A stretch of DNA of 64,000 nucleotides from Synoicihabitans lomoniglobus (GTDB lineage: Bacteria > Verrucomicrobiota > Verrucomicrobiia > Opitutales > Opitutaceae): positions 2,599,501 to 2,663,500 of the forward strand of contig NZ_CP119075.1 of NCBI RefSeq assembly GCF_029023725.1, read 5' to 3'. Positions within the stretch are counted from its first letter, which is position 1. Every line of letters starts with the position of its first letter. The position numbers and the translations under genes are program-made. Below, one piece after another: positions 17,646 to 26,625 of this stretch. Under the pieces are notes generated by a model. That model ran no database searches. It was not told the DNA's origin and worked only from the letters and a program-made list of their open reading frames with translations.

Positions 17646-20600
17646 ATGACCATCGCCGATTGGTGTCTACGCAACCGAGCCACGACCGGAGTCGCGGCCG
17701 CCCTGTTGATTCTCGGCGGCGTGCTCTCGTTCCAGAACCTGCCCAAGGCCGAGAACCCGGACTTCGTCATTCGCACCGCCCTCGTCATCACCCAGTATCC
17801 GGGCGCAACCTCGGCCAAGGTCGAAGCACTCGTCACCAACCCGTTGGAGGAAAAACTCCGCGAGCTGCCGCACCTGAACCTCGTCAAGACGCAGTCGATG
17901 GCCGGCGTGTCGATCATCGCCGTCGAACTGCTCGAAGCCACGCCCGCCGACGCCGTGGGCGCGACCTGGAACAAGCTGCGCGACAAAGTCGAGGCGGCCG
18001 CCCCCCATCTGCCCGACGGAGCCTGGCCGCCCGCCGTCAACGACGAGGTCGGCGACGTGTTCGGCATGGTCGTGGCGCTGACCGGGGACGACTTCTCCTT
18101 CCGCGAACGCAACGAGACCGCGCAGGCGTTGCGCGACGAACTGCTCAAGGTCGAGGGCGTCGCCAAGGTCGAACTCTACGGGGTGCAGGACGAGCGGATC
18201 TTCATCGATTTTTCCGACAACCTCTTTGCCGAGCGCAACCTCAGCCCCTTTCAAATCGCGCAGGCGTTTGACCGCGAAAACACCGTCGCTCCCAGCGGCG
18301 AGGCCCGCGTTGGCGACGAGCGCGTGCTCATCCGTTCCAGCGGCGAGTTTCAGACCCTTGACGACATCGCCAACGTGACCTTTCGCCGACCCGGTTCGAC
18401 GGAGGCCATCGCGTTGCGCGACATCGCCCGCGTCTCCCGCGGCGCCGTCGACCCGCCGCGCGCGCTCGCTCGTTTCAATCAGCACGACGCCATCATCCTC
18501 GCCATCAACATGGCCCCGGGCCACGACGTGATGCGGGTCGGCGCGCGCCTCGAGACGCGGCTGGCCGAGCTGGAGGCCGACCTCTCGCTGGGCTACCAAC
18601 TGGACACGGTCACGTGGGAACCGCGCTTCGTCGGCCGCAAGATTTCCGACTTCATGATCAACCTGATCGAGGCGTTCGGTTTCGTGTTCATCGTGATGCT
18701 CATCACGACCGGACTGCGCACCGGCCTCATCGCCTCGGCGCTCATCCCGCTGGCCATCCTGATGTGCTTTGCCCTCATGCCGAGCTTCGGCATCGCGTTG
18801 CACCAGATCTCCATCGCCTCGCTCATCATCGCGCTGGGCATCATGGTCGACAACGGCGTCGTCGTGAGCGAAAGCATGCTCGTTCGCCTGGCCCGGGGCG
18901 AAGATCGGCGCGCCGCCATGAACGGGGCCGTGCGTGAATTGTGGAAGCCGTTGCTCGCCGCATCCGCCACCACGATCTGGGCCTTCCTGCCCATCGCCAC
19001 CTCCCAGTCCAATGTCGGTGAGTTCTGCCTCGCGCTGTTCCAAGTCATCACCATCACGCTGCTTTGCTCGTGGCTGATCTCGCTCACCATCGTGCCGCTC
19101 CTCTGCTTCCGCTTCCTCAAGGTGTCGCCAAAAAAGCAGACCTACGACGGTCCGGTCTACCGCACCTACCGCGCACTGCTGCTGTTTGGCGTGCGCCGCC
19201 GGTGGGTCTTCCTCGGCCTGTGCGTGGCGCTCACCGTCGCCGGAGCGATCGGTTTCGGCAGCGTTAAAAAACTCTTCTTCCCGCCCAACGAGCGCGAAGT
19301 AATCCTCGTCGACGTCTGGACGCCCTACGGCTCCGACGTGCGCACCACCGCCGCGGCCGCCGGCGTATTCGAGGACTGGTTACTCGCCCAGGACGGCGTG
19401 GCCCAAGTCACGACCTTCGCCGGCAACGGCGGTCCGCGCTGGAACCTCTCCCAACACGTCGAACAATCGAATCCATCCTACGCGTTCATGCTGGTCGAGG
19501 TCGCCGGCGGGCCCGCCGGCGTCGGACTCGTGCCGAAACTCGCCGCGCACGCCCAACGCCACGCGGACGCCGAGCTGCCCCAGGCGCGCTTCACCGTGAA
19601 ACGGCTCGAACAAGGACCGCCCGTGGGCGCGCCCATCCAGATCCGCGTCTCGGGCGACGACATCACCACCCTCTACGCCCTGCGCGATGAAGTGGCGACG
19701 CTGATCGAATCGGTGCCCGGCACGCTGGCACCGACCGACGACTGGGGCGAGTGGCGCAAGCAGCTCGCGATCGACATCAACCAAAACGCCTTGAAGCTCG
19801 CCGACCTCACGAGCGAGGACGTGGCGCTATCCCTGCAGTTGCAGTTCAGCGGACTGCGCGTGAGCGACTTTCGCGAAGGCGACCAGCAGATCCCCATCGT
19901 GTTGCGTGCCTCCGACCGTGCCCGCGAAAACCTCGACCGCATCGAAAGCCTCCGCCTCTACTCGATGGTCACACCGCGGAACGTGCCGCTCGCCCAGGTC
20001 GCCCGCACCGAGCTGGACTTCGTGCCGTCCAACATTCGCCGACGGGACGGCAAACGCACGATGACCATCCAAGCCTACCTCGCGCCGGGGACCTTCAGCA
20101 ACGAAGTGCTCGCGACCATGGCTCCCGGCATCGCGCAACTGGCGGATGAATCGCGTTTCGCCGGCTACACCATCGAAGTGGGCGGCGAGTCCGAAAAGAG
20201 CGCGGCCGCCCAAGCCTCCATCGCGGCCGGGTTCCCCCTGGCGATGGCGCTGCTGTTCCTGACCCTCGTCGCGATGTTCAACTCGGTGGTGCGGCCGATC
20301 ATCATTCTCATCACCATCGTGCCCGCCCTGTTTGGCATCACCGCCGGGCTGCTTCTCACCGGGGCGTCGTTTGGGTTCATGGCCATGTTGGGCGCGCTCA
20401 GCCTCATGGGCATCATCGTGAACAACGCGATCATGATGATCGATACAACCGAGACCCTGCGAGAGCGCGGCATCGATGACGCCAACGCGATCGTGGTCGG
20501 CGGACTCTCCCGCCTGCGCCCCATTTTAACGACCGCCGCTACCACCGTCATCGGACTGCTACCGCTGTGGCTGTTCGGCGGCGAGATGTGGCGGCCGATG

Positions 20601-20741
20601 GCGATCGTCATCATCTTCGGTCTCCTCTTCGCGACCGTGCTCACGCTCGTGCTCTGCCCGGTGCTCTACGCCCTGTTCTTCCGCGTGTCCTTCCGTCCCT
20701 ACCGCTGGAATCCAGCCATCCTGACGAATGCCGCCGACTGA
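17646..20741 (+). CDS. RND-family efflux permease
   Basis: The 1031-residue inner-membrane protein has the AcrB/MexF-like layout: TM1 (RATTGVAAALLILGG), a large periplasmic loop, TM2-6 (about 335-480), TM7 near 525, a second periplasmic loop, and TM8-12 (about 860-1010). The proton-relay helix reads GIMVDNGVVVSES, keeping the first of the usual two adjacent acids while the second is Asn, a variant seen in several RND subfamilies. The loop sequence FPPNEREVILVDVWTPYGSD is typical of hydrophobe/amphiphile exporters. Substrate cannot be predicted. With the adaptor and TolC it forms a complete pump. Confidence 0.94.
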   Translation: MTIADWCLRNRATTGVAAALLILGGVLSFQNLPKAENPDFVIRTALVITQYPGATSAKVEALVTNPLEEKLRELPHLNLVKTQSMAGVSIIAVELLEATPADAVGATWNKLRDKVEAAAPHLPDGAWPPAVNDEVGDVFGMVVALTGDDFSFRERNETAQALRDELLKVEGVAKVELYGVQDERIFIDFSDNLFAERNLSPFQIAQAFDRENTVAPSGEARVGDERVLIRSSGEFQTLDDIANVTFRRPGSTEAIALRDIARVSRGAVDPPRALARFNQHDAIILAINMAPGHDVMRVGARLETRLAELEADLSLGYQLDTVTWEPRFVGRKISDFMINLIEAFGFVFIVMLITTGLRTGLIASALIPLAILMCFALMPSFGIALHQISIASLIIALGIMVDNGVVVSESMLVRLARGEDRRAAMNGAVRELWKPLLAASATTIWAFLPIATSQSNVGEFCLALFQVITITLLCSWLISLTIVPLLCFRFLKVSPKKQTYDGPVYRTYRALLLFGVRRRWVFLGLCVALTVAGAIGFGSVKKLFFPPNEREVILVDVWTPYGSDVRTTAAAAGVFEDWLLAQDGVAQVTTFAGNGGPRWNLSQHVEQSNPSYAFMLVEVAGGPAGVGLVPKLAAHAQRHADAELPQARFTVKRLEQGPPVGAPIQIRVSGDDITTLYALRDEVATLIESVPGTLAPTDDWGEWRKQLAIDINQNALKLADLTSEDVALSLQLQFSGLRVSDFREGDQQIPIVLRASDRARENLDRIESLRLYSMVTPRNVPLAQVARTELDFVPSNIRRRDGKRTMTIQAYLAPGTFSNEVLATMAPGIAQLADESRFAGYTIEVGGESEKSAAAQASIAAGFPLAMALLFLTLVAMFNSVVRPIIILITIVPALFGITAGLLLTGASFGFMAMLGALSLMGIIVNNAIMMIDTTETLRERGIDDANAIVVGGLSRLRPILTTAATTVIGLLPLWLFGGEMWRPMAIVIIFGLLFATVLTLVLCPVLYALFFRVSFRPYRWNPAILTNAAD

Positions 20742-20751
20742 TTAATTCACT

Positions 20752-20869
20752 GCCCACGAAACACACGAAAAGACACGAAAACCTCCGAACCCTAAATCGG
20801 ATTCTTGTTTCTGTTTAGGAGCGAAATCCCGAGCCACTGCTTTCGTGTTCTTTCGTGTGTTTCGTGGGC
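20752..20869. repeat. Intergenic palindrome, CACGAA class (copy 2 of 3)
   Basis: Left arm 20752-20781 (GCCCACGAAACACACGAAA...) and right arm 20841-20869 are inverted repeats with very few mismatches over 29 bp, separated by about 60 bp. This is the best-preserved member of the family. It lies between the RND permease and the ion-channel gene. Confidence 0.88.
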
Positions 20870-20901
20870 CTCCCTCTTTTTAAAAGCCACTTCGCTCTGT
20901 C

Positions 20902-21618
20902 ATGACCACCGTCGTCAACCCTCCCACCGATCCGCGGCACCTTGGTCGGTTCTTTTACCTGCTACTGTCGATCTGCGCGATGCTGGTGCTGCTACCCATC
21001 GCCGATCAGTTCCCCAAAGGCGTGCCGCTGCTCATGTGCGGCGTGTATGCCACCATGTGGTTCGCGATCCACGCGGTCAGCGGCGACCGGCGAAAACTGC
21101 TCACCGCGATCGCCCTCGGACTACCGGTGCTGGTGCTGCAACTCTTGGCGGCATTCGTCGGCGGAGAGCTGTCACGTCGCGGGTTCATCTTCACGTGGCT
21201 GGCCATGCCACTGTTTGTCGCGTTCTGGTTTTACATCACGCTGGCCATTCTGCGCGCCTTCGTCGCCGCGGACGTGTTCACCCGGGACAAACTCTGCGGG
21301 GCGATCTGCGTGTTCCTGTTGATCGGCATCACCTGGGCGACGCTTTATCTCTGGCTGCAGCACGTCAGTCCCGGTGCGTTTTTTCTGGCCCTGCCCGGCG
21401 ATCCGATTCTCGAAACGATCACGCCGACGCAGGCGATCTATTTCAGCTACCTGACCATGTCGACGATGGGCTACGGCGACATCATCCCCGGCAACGACCT
21501 CGTCCGCACGGCCGCCTACGCCCAAGCCGTAGCCGGAGTCCTGTTCCTATCCGTCTTCATCGCCAGAGTAGTCAGCCTCTACGACCGCCACCACGAATCC
21601 CACTGCACCAAAGGGTGA
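20902..21618 (+). CDS. Two-pore-domain-like potassium channel family membrane protein
   Basis: The 238-residue protein has about six hydrophobic helices. The C-terminal part is a K+-channel pore module: a helix, a pore helix (AIYFSYLTMSTMGYGD) containing the selectivity filter TMGYGD, and a final helix ending in RVVSLYDRHH. The first 130 residues form four further helices without a voltage-sensor Arg pattern. No RCK domain follows. This type is common as small 'ion channel' genes in Gram-negative bacteria. An inverted-repeat element just upstream separates it from the RND operon. Confidence 0.85.
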   Translation: MTTVVNPPTDPRHLGRFFYLLLSICAMLVLLPIADQFPKGVPLLMCGVYATMWFAIHAVSGDRRKLLTAIALGLPVLVLQLLAAFVGGELSRRGFIFTWLAMPLFVAFWFYITLAILRAFVAADVFTRDKLCGAICVFLLIGITWATLYLWLQHVSPGAFFLALPGDPILETITPTQAIYFSYLTMSTMGYGDIIPGNDLVRTAAYAQAVAGVLFLSVFIARVVSLYDRHHESHCTKG

Positions 21619-21939
21619 GCAAACGGGTCACAGCGGACCTTGGGGAAAATCACTCCTCCAAGATCTCGCAAAATTTGGTCGCCGTTTCCGACAAAGCCCA
21701 CCGCTTGCGGGAGTTGGAGCCGGAGACCACATACCACAAGGCCTGACCCGTTTCGACTCCGATGGTTCCGGCCGCAGGCTTGGACATTGGATTCGATGCC
21801 GCGTATTCGCTGTCCGCCGTGCTGTTCGAGGATGGCCATGCACTGAACCACGAATGGTTGTAAACGGGACGTAACCACGAACACATAAGAGGTTCTTTTT
21901 CCCGCTGACCTTCGTCTTTCGGGGGTCCAACATAATGAG
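21619..21939. other. Spacer upstream of the RES gene
   Basis: I see no supported gene in these 321 bp. A short frame at about 21761-21862 reads GLDIGFDAAYSLSAVLFEDG, which looks protein-like but has no partner on either side, so it may be a gene remnant. No antitoxin-like gene precedes the RES-domain protein here. Confidence 0.45.
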
Positions 21940-23136
21940 ATGCTATGTTGTCCCAATTGCTTTTCCTCTGAGTTGCTACGCCGGGAAATCAGCGAGCGCG
22001 GACTGCGCCGTGCGTGCGACACTTGTGGAGCCAGTCAGCAACCGTGTGTAACCGCGGAAAGCCTTCGCAAGCAATTCAATCGCTTCATGTATGCCTACCA
22101 CCCGGCTATCGTGATGGAGGCCCTGAAAATCAACGGTCCGTCCGATGTGCACAATCTCGCCGCCGTCATGCACAAGGATGGAGTGCGGGTTTTCAGCGAG
22201 TCCCTCCCGCAGGACCGCAGGAATCATTTGCTCGATGCCATCCTGGGCTTTCCGGCTGGAAAATCGTCATGGCACTGGACGTCGGCTTTGGAACCGATGC
22301 CCTCCTTGGGCTTTCATCGCCGCTGGGACGCCTTCCGCGATCGGGCTAAACACCAGCGGCGTTATTTCATATCACCGACAGCGGAGGATGACTTTGATCT
22401 TTCGTCCGAACTGAACACCAACAATGCGCATTTCATTGAGGAGGTGACCCCGGATTTCACGTTCTATCGCGCGCGTCTTCACGATGCCGCAATGGAACAC
22501 CGCCGGTTGCAGTTTATCGAAGTTGAGGCTCCGCCGCCGGACGCCTGCAAGGCAGGGCGCGCGAACGCGGCGGGCATCCGAGTGCTCTACGTCGCGGATT
22601 CTGCGGACACAGCAATTGCCGAAATTCGCCCTCATATTAGCGCCGTCGTTTCGGTGGGACGATTTCGGCCACGCCAAGCGTTGCAGGTGTTCGATCTCTC
22701 GCAGCCGCCCAGCATGGCGGCCCTTGATCCGTTCAGCGACGGATTTGCTCAGGAAATGCGCACGGCCGCATTTTTTGCACAACTTAACGAGGAGTTCTCC
22801 CGGCCCATTCCGCCGTTCACCCCGGAACGCGACTATGCGCCAACGCAGATCGTCGCGGAGTTTATCGCGGAGCAGGGATATTCGGGTATCAAATACCGCA
22901 GCGCCATGCGACCGGATGGACGCAACTATGTTTTCTTCGATTGCACGGAATTGGAGACGGATGGCCTTGAATCGTTCAAGGTGGCGGAAGTCCGAGTTAT
23001 CAGCACGCCCCACGACCCGGAATGGATGAGGAACTCATTGCTCGGGATTCAGGAGCGGAATGCGGAGACCAGCCAAATAGATCCCGCCGATTTCGGTCAG
23101 ACCAACGGTCCTCTCCCCCAACAATCTCGCGCGTAA
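21940..23136 (+). CDS. RES-domain protein with N-terminal zinc ribbon and HEPN/RES-type N-terminal region
   Basis: The 398-residue protein starts with CPNC...CDTC, a zinc-ribbon (two CxxC pairs within 28 residues). A helical region (about 35-150) resembles the HEPN/RES N-terminal domain. The RES domain covers about 165-360, with the motifs FYRARLHD, an ANAAGIRVLYVADSADTAIAEIRP segment holding conserved Arg/Glu positions, and a YAPTQIVAEFIAEQGYSGIKYRS motif. RES domains act as NAD+-degrading toxins in Xre-RES pairs, and also occur in stand-alone predicted defence proteins. No Xre/MbcA antitoxin neighbours it; it is bordered by a channel gene and by the RAYT array. Toxin or defence function is therefore inference. 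Confidence 0.82.
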   Translation: MLCCPNCFSSELLRREISERGLRRACDTCGASQQPCVTAESLRKQFNRFMYAYHPAIVMEALKINGPSDVHNLAAVMHKDGVRVFSESLPQDRRNHLLDAILGFPAGKSSWHWTSALEPMPSLGFHRRWDAFRDRAKHQRRYFISPTAEDDFDLSSELNTNNAHFIEEVTPDFTFYRARLHDAAMEHRRLQFIEVEAPPPDACKAGRANAAGIRVLYVADSADTAIAEIRPHISAVVSVGRFRPRQALQVFDLSQPPSMAALDPFSDGFAQEMRTAAFFAQLNEEFSRPIPPFTPERDYAPTQIVAEFIAEQGYSGIKYRSAMRPDGRNYVFFDCTELETDGLESFKVAEVRVISTPHDPEWMRNSLLGIQERNAETSQIDPADFGQTNGPLPQQSRA

Positions 23137-23336
23137 AGCTGACGAATGAATTCAGCATGACCGCGGAAGTATTGGATTCGCGCAAGGCAACACACGGTCA
23201 AAGGCCAGGATCGTGAAGGGGGCGGCAACGGTGTCCGGGGCGGCAAATGGGGCGGCAAATGGGGTCGGGCGGCAAATGGGGTCAGACTTTGCACATTGCA
23301 CTCGCCTCCCCTTCGCCCTTCGGTCTGGATGGGTAG

Positions 23337-23384
23337 GTGGCAAGGAAGTTGAGACTCGAATACGAGGGCGCGTGTTACCACGTG
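23337..23384 (+). pseudogene. RAYT gene fragment, first 16 codons
   Basis: GTG 23337 begins the RAYT reading frame (ARKLRLEYEGACYHV) and stays in frame only to 23384, where the next left-end repeat (GGGGCGAAAAATGGGG) takes over. The leader before it is the same as for the longer copies. Confidence 0.85.
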
Positions 23385-23455
23385 GGGGCGAAAAATGGGG
23401 TCAGACTTTGCACATTGCACTCGCCTCCCCTTCGCACTTCGGTCTGGATGAGTAG

Positions 23456-23980
23456 GTGGCAAGGAAGTTGAGACTCGAATACGAGGGCGCGTGTTACCAC
23501 GTGATCAATCGGGGGAACTACCGTTCCGCTATTTTCGCCACCGACGGCGCAAGACAATCGTTCCTGAAGTGCCTGGACGACGCTGCCACGAAATCGGGCT
23601 GGATCGTTCACGCTTGGTGCCTGATGTCCAACCACTACCACTTGGCGATCGAGACGCCGCGGGCCAATCTTGTCGACGGCATGCGGTGGCTGCAGGCCAC
23701 CTTCGCCACGAAGTTCAATCGGTTACGCAAGGAGAACGGCCATCTATTTCAGGGCCGCTACAAGAGTTTTGTGGTGCAATCTGAAGAAGCGCTGGGGCCG
23801 TTGTGCCACTACATCCATCTCAATCCGGTGCGGGCCCATGTCATTCAGGTCAAAGAGCTGCGAACCTGGCGCGACACGAGTTTGCGCGAATTGCTGCACC
23901 CTCCTGAACGCCGGGCCTGGTATTCACCACAAGCCTCCCTGGACCATGCCGGCGGACTGCGTGACACGCCGGTCGGTCGA
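23456..23980 (+). pseudogene. RAYT gene, 3'-truncated after about 175 codons
   Basis: Starts at GTG 23456 and is nearly identical to the intact copy through RDTPVGR. It includes the HUH motif (SNHYHLAIETP) and the GRYKSFVV and YIHLNPVRA motifs of the Y1 transposase domain. At 23981 the sequence switches to a left-end repeat, and translation would continue out of family for about 60 residues to a stop at 24167-24169. It lacks the C-terminal helical part, so activity is doubtful even though the catalytic domain is present. Confidence 0.85.
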
Positions 23981-24140
23981 GGGGCGGAAATGGGGTCAGA
24001 CTTTGCACATTGCACTCGCTTTTGCTTTCCCTCTCGGTCTGAATGGGGTGGAAAATGGGGTCAGGGGCGGAAAACGGGGTCAGGTAACATGAGCGGAGAA
24101 GGTCGAGTCCGTGGCAAAAATCGGACAGATCCTACCCGCC

Positions 24141-24182
24141 ATGAACTACACTGGAATCGACTACCATAAACGTTACTCGGTG
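24141..24182 (+). pseudogene. IS110-family transposase 5' remnant (copy 1)
   Basis: ATG 24141 begins 14 codons, MNYTGIDYHKRYSV, the start of an IS110/IS1111 DEDD transposase with the first catalytic Asp in GIDYHK. The preceding 55 bp would be its left non-coding end, where IS110 elements encode their guide RNA. It is cut by a G-rich RAYT-array junction. The rest of the gene is absent. Confidence 0.7.
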
Positions 24183-24359
24183 GGGTGCGGAAAACGGGGG
24201 GGGCGGAAATGGGGTCAGACTTTGCACATTGCACTCGCTTTTGCTTTCCCTCTCGGTCTGAATGGGGTGGAAAATGGGGTCAGGGGCGGAAAACGGGGTC
24301 AGGTAACATGAGCGGAGAAGGTCGAGTCCGTGGCAAAAATCGGACAGATCCTACCCGCC

Positions 24360-24401
24360 ATGAACTACACTGGAATCGACTACCATAAACGTTACTCGGT
24401 G
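24360..24401 (+). pseudogene. IS110-family transposase 5' remnant (copy 2)
   Basis: Exact second copy of the same 14-codon start plus left flank, 219 bp downstream of the first and produced by the tandem duplication. Confidence 0.7.
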
Positions 24402-24488
24402 GGGTGCGGAAAACGGGGGTGCGGAAAACGGGGTCAGACTTTGCACATTGCACTCGCCTCCCCTTCGCCCTTCGGGCTGGATGAGTAG

Positions 24489-25325
24489 GTGGCAAGGAAG
24501 TTGAGACTCGAATACGAGGGCGCGTGTTACCACGTGATCAATCGGGGGAACTACCGTTCCGCCATTTTCGCCACCGAAGGCGCAAGACAATCGTTCCTGA
24601 AGTGCCTGGATGACGCTGCCACGAAATCGGGCTGGATCGTTCACGCTTGGTGCCTGATGTCCAACCACTACCACTTGGCGATCGAGACGCCGCGGGCCAA
24701 TCTCGTTGACGGCATGCGGTGGCTGCAGGCCACGTTTGCCACGAAGTTCAACCGGTTGCGCAAGGAGAACGGCCATCTGTTCCAGGGCCGCTACAAGAGT
24801 TTTGTGGTGCAATCTGAAGAAGCCCTGGGGCCGTTGTGCCACTACATCCATCTCAATCCGGTGCGGACCCATGTCATTCAGGTCAAAGAGCTGCGAACCT
24901 GGCGCGACACGAGTTTGCGCGAATTGCTGCACCCTCGTGAACGCCGGGCCTGGTATTCACCGCAAGCCTCCCTGGACCATGCCGGCGGACTGCGTGACAC
25001 TCCGGTCGGTCGACGTAAGTATCTGCAATATCTTGAATGGCTCGATGAGGAGGAGCCCGAGCGCAAGCGACTCAAGTTTGACGAGATGTCCCACGGATGG
25101 GCGATCGGAACCAAGGATTTCAAGAAAGCGCTCAACGAAGATCATGGTGAGCTGCAGGAAGCCGTGCGGCGCGGAGACAAGGATTTGGAGGAATGGCGGG
25201 AAGAACAGCACGCCGACACGCTGGCGGCATTGTTAAAGTGTTTAAAGAAGACGGCGACTGATATTGCCGCCGATCCGAAGGGAACGGCTTGGAAGGTGGC
25301 GATCGCGACCGAGATGAAACGACGA
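24489..25325 (+). pseudogene. RAYT gene, 3'-truncated after about 279 codons
   Basis: From GTG 24489 it follows the intact copy with few substitutions to TEMKRR, then enters GGCGGAAAACGAGG and a left-end repeat at 25347. The chimeric frame ends at 25419-25421, overlapping the GTG of the next copy. The HUH (NHYH), GRYKSFVV and YIHLNPVRA motifs and the long helical region are all intact. Only the final helix-turn-helix-like tail (NPWLSRHLNMGS...) is lost. It might retain catalytic activity without normal DNA recognition. Confidence 0.85.
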
Positions 25326-25405
25326 GGCGGAAAACGAGGCGAAAACGGGGTCAGACTTTGCACATTGAACTCGCCTCCCCTTCGCCCTTCGGTCTGGATG
25401 GGTAG

Positions 25406-25516
25406 GTGGCAAGGAAGTTGAGACTCGAATACGAGGGCGCGTGTTACCACGTGATCAATCGGGGGAACTACCGTTCCGCTATTTTCGCCACCGAAGGCGC
25501 AAGACAATCGTTCCTG
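25406..25516 (+). pseudogene. RAYT gene fragment, first 37 codons
   Basis: GTG 25406 starts the same frame as the other copies and stays homologous through ARQSFL (25516), where GGGCGGAAAATGGGGTCAG begins a new left end. Confidence 0.85.
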
Positions 25517-25647
25517 GGGCGGAAAATGGGGTCAGACTTTGCAAATTGCACTCGCCTCCCTTTCGGGGCGGAAAATGGGGCGGAAAACGTGGTCAGACTT
25601 TGCACATTGCACTCGCTTACCCTTGCCCTCTCGGTCTGGATGGGTAG

Positions 25648-26625
25648 GTGGCAAGGAAGTTGAGACTCGAATACGAGGGTGCGTGTTACCACGTGATCAA
25701 TCGGGGGAACTACCGTTCCGCCATTTTCGCCACCGAAGGGGCAAGACAATCGTTCCTGAAGTGCCTGGACGACGCTGCCACGAAATCGGGCTGGATCGTT
25801 CACGCTTGGTGCCTGATGTCCAACCACTACCACTTGGCGATCGAAACGCCGCGGGCCAATCTCGTTGACGGCATGCGGTGGCTGCAGGCCACGTTCGCCA
25901 CGAAGTTCAACCGGTTGCGCAAGGAGAACGGCCATCTATTTCAGGGCCGCTACAAGAGTTTTGTGGTGCAATCTGAAGAAGCGCTGGGGCCGTTGTGCCA
26001 CTACATCCATCTCAATCCGGTGCGGGCCCATGTCATTCAGGTCAAAGAGCTGCGAACCTGGCGCGACACGAGTTTGCGCGAATTGCTGCACCCTCGTGAA
26101 CGCCGGGCCTGGTATTCACCACAAGCCTCCCTGGACCACGCCGGCGGACTGCGTGACACGCCGGTCGGTCGACGTAAGTATCTGCAATATCTTGAATGGC
26201 TCGATGAGGAGGAACCCGAGCGCAAGCGACTCAAGTTTGACGAGATGTCCCGCGGATGGGCGATCGGAACCAAGGCGTTCAAAAAAACGCTCAACGAAGA
26301 TCATGGTGAGCTGCAGGAAGCCGTGCGGCGCGGAGACAAGGATTTGGACGAATGGCGAGAGGAGCAGCACGCAGACACGCTGGCGGCATTATTAAAGTGT
26401 TTAAAAAAGACGGCGACTGATATTGCCGCCGATCCGAAGGGAACGGCTTGGAAGGTGGCGATCGCGGCCGAGATGAAACGACGGACCACCGTATCGAACC
26501 CTTGGCTTTCCCGACATCTCAATATGGGCAGCCCGTTCCGGGTCAGTCGACTAGTCAACGCCTCCGATGAGGCCGGCGGAGAAACTGCCGGGCTGCGCAA
26601 GCGTTGTGCAATGTGCAAAGTCTGA
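25648..26625 (+). CDS. REP-associated tyrosine transposase (RAYT), full-length copy
   Basis: The 325-residue protein is a Y1/HUH single-strand transposase. Visible motifs are an N-terminal RKLRLEYEGACYHVINRGN, the HUH motif in CLMSNHYHLAIETP (metal-binding His pair), LFQGRYKSFVV, and YIHLNPVRAHVI, the hallmark of REP-associated members. Long charged helices (about 185-265) and a C-terminal helix-turn-helix-like NPWLSRHLNMGS...SRLV follow. The start is GTG, directly preceded by GTAG. It is the only copy with the C-terminal domain. The left-end repeat lies at 25589 and an inverted copy at 26605-26628 overlaps the stop codon, so the gene is flanked by terminal inverted repeats. It probably mobilises its own repeats. 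Confidence 0.9.
   Translation: MARKLRLEYEGACYHVINRGNYRSAIFATEGARQSFLKCLDDAATKSGWIVHAWCLMSNHYHLAIETPRANLVDGMRWLQATFATKFNRLRKENGHLFQGRYKSFVVQSEEALGPLCHYIHLNPVRAHVIQVKELRTWRDTSLRELLHPRERRAWYSPQASLDHAGGLRDTPVGRRKYLQYLEWLDEEEPERKRLKFDEMSRGWAIGTKAFKKTLNEDHGELQEAVRRGDKDLDEWREEQHADTLAALLKCLKKTATDIAADPKGTAWKVAIAAEMKRRTTVSNPWLSRHLNMGSPFRVSRLVNASDEAGGETAGLRKRCAMCKV

Larger units (their letters stand above)
23981..24413 (+). repeat. 219-bp tandem duplication inside the RAYT array
   Basis: Two direct copies with a 219-bp period (GGGGTCAGA starting at 23992 and at 24211). Each contains a left-end repeat with a variant leader (CGCTTTTGCTTTCCCTCTCGG), two shorter GGGGTCAGG pieces, and the 5' end of an IS110-like gene. 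The copies are practically identical, so the duplication is recent or kept homogeneous. Confidence 0.88.

Noticed and set aside
21761..21862. Possible endonuclease V-like remnant (GLDIGFDAAYSLSAVLFEDG)
   Set aside because: Only about 30 residues with a weak resemblance and no catalytic context; left as a note in the spacer.
23981..24388. Short frames in the RAYT array reading MGSDFAHCTRFC...
   Set aside because: They are translations of the left-end repeat itself, arising from duplications; no start context or domain.
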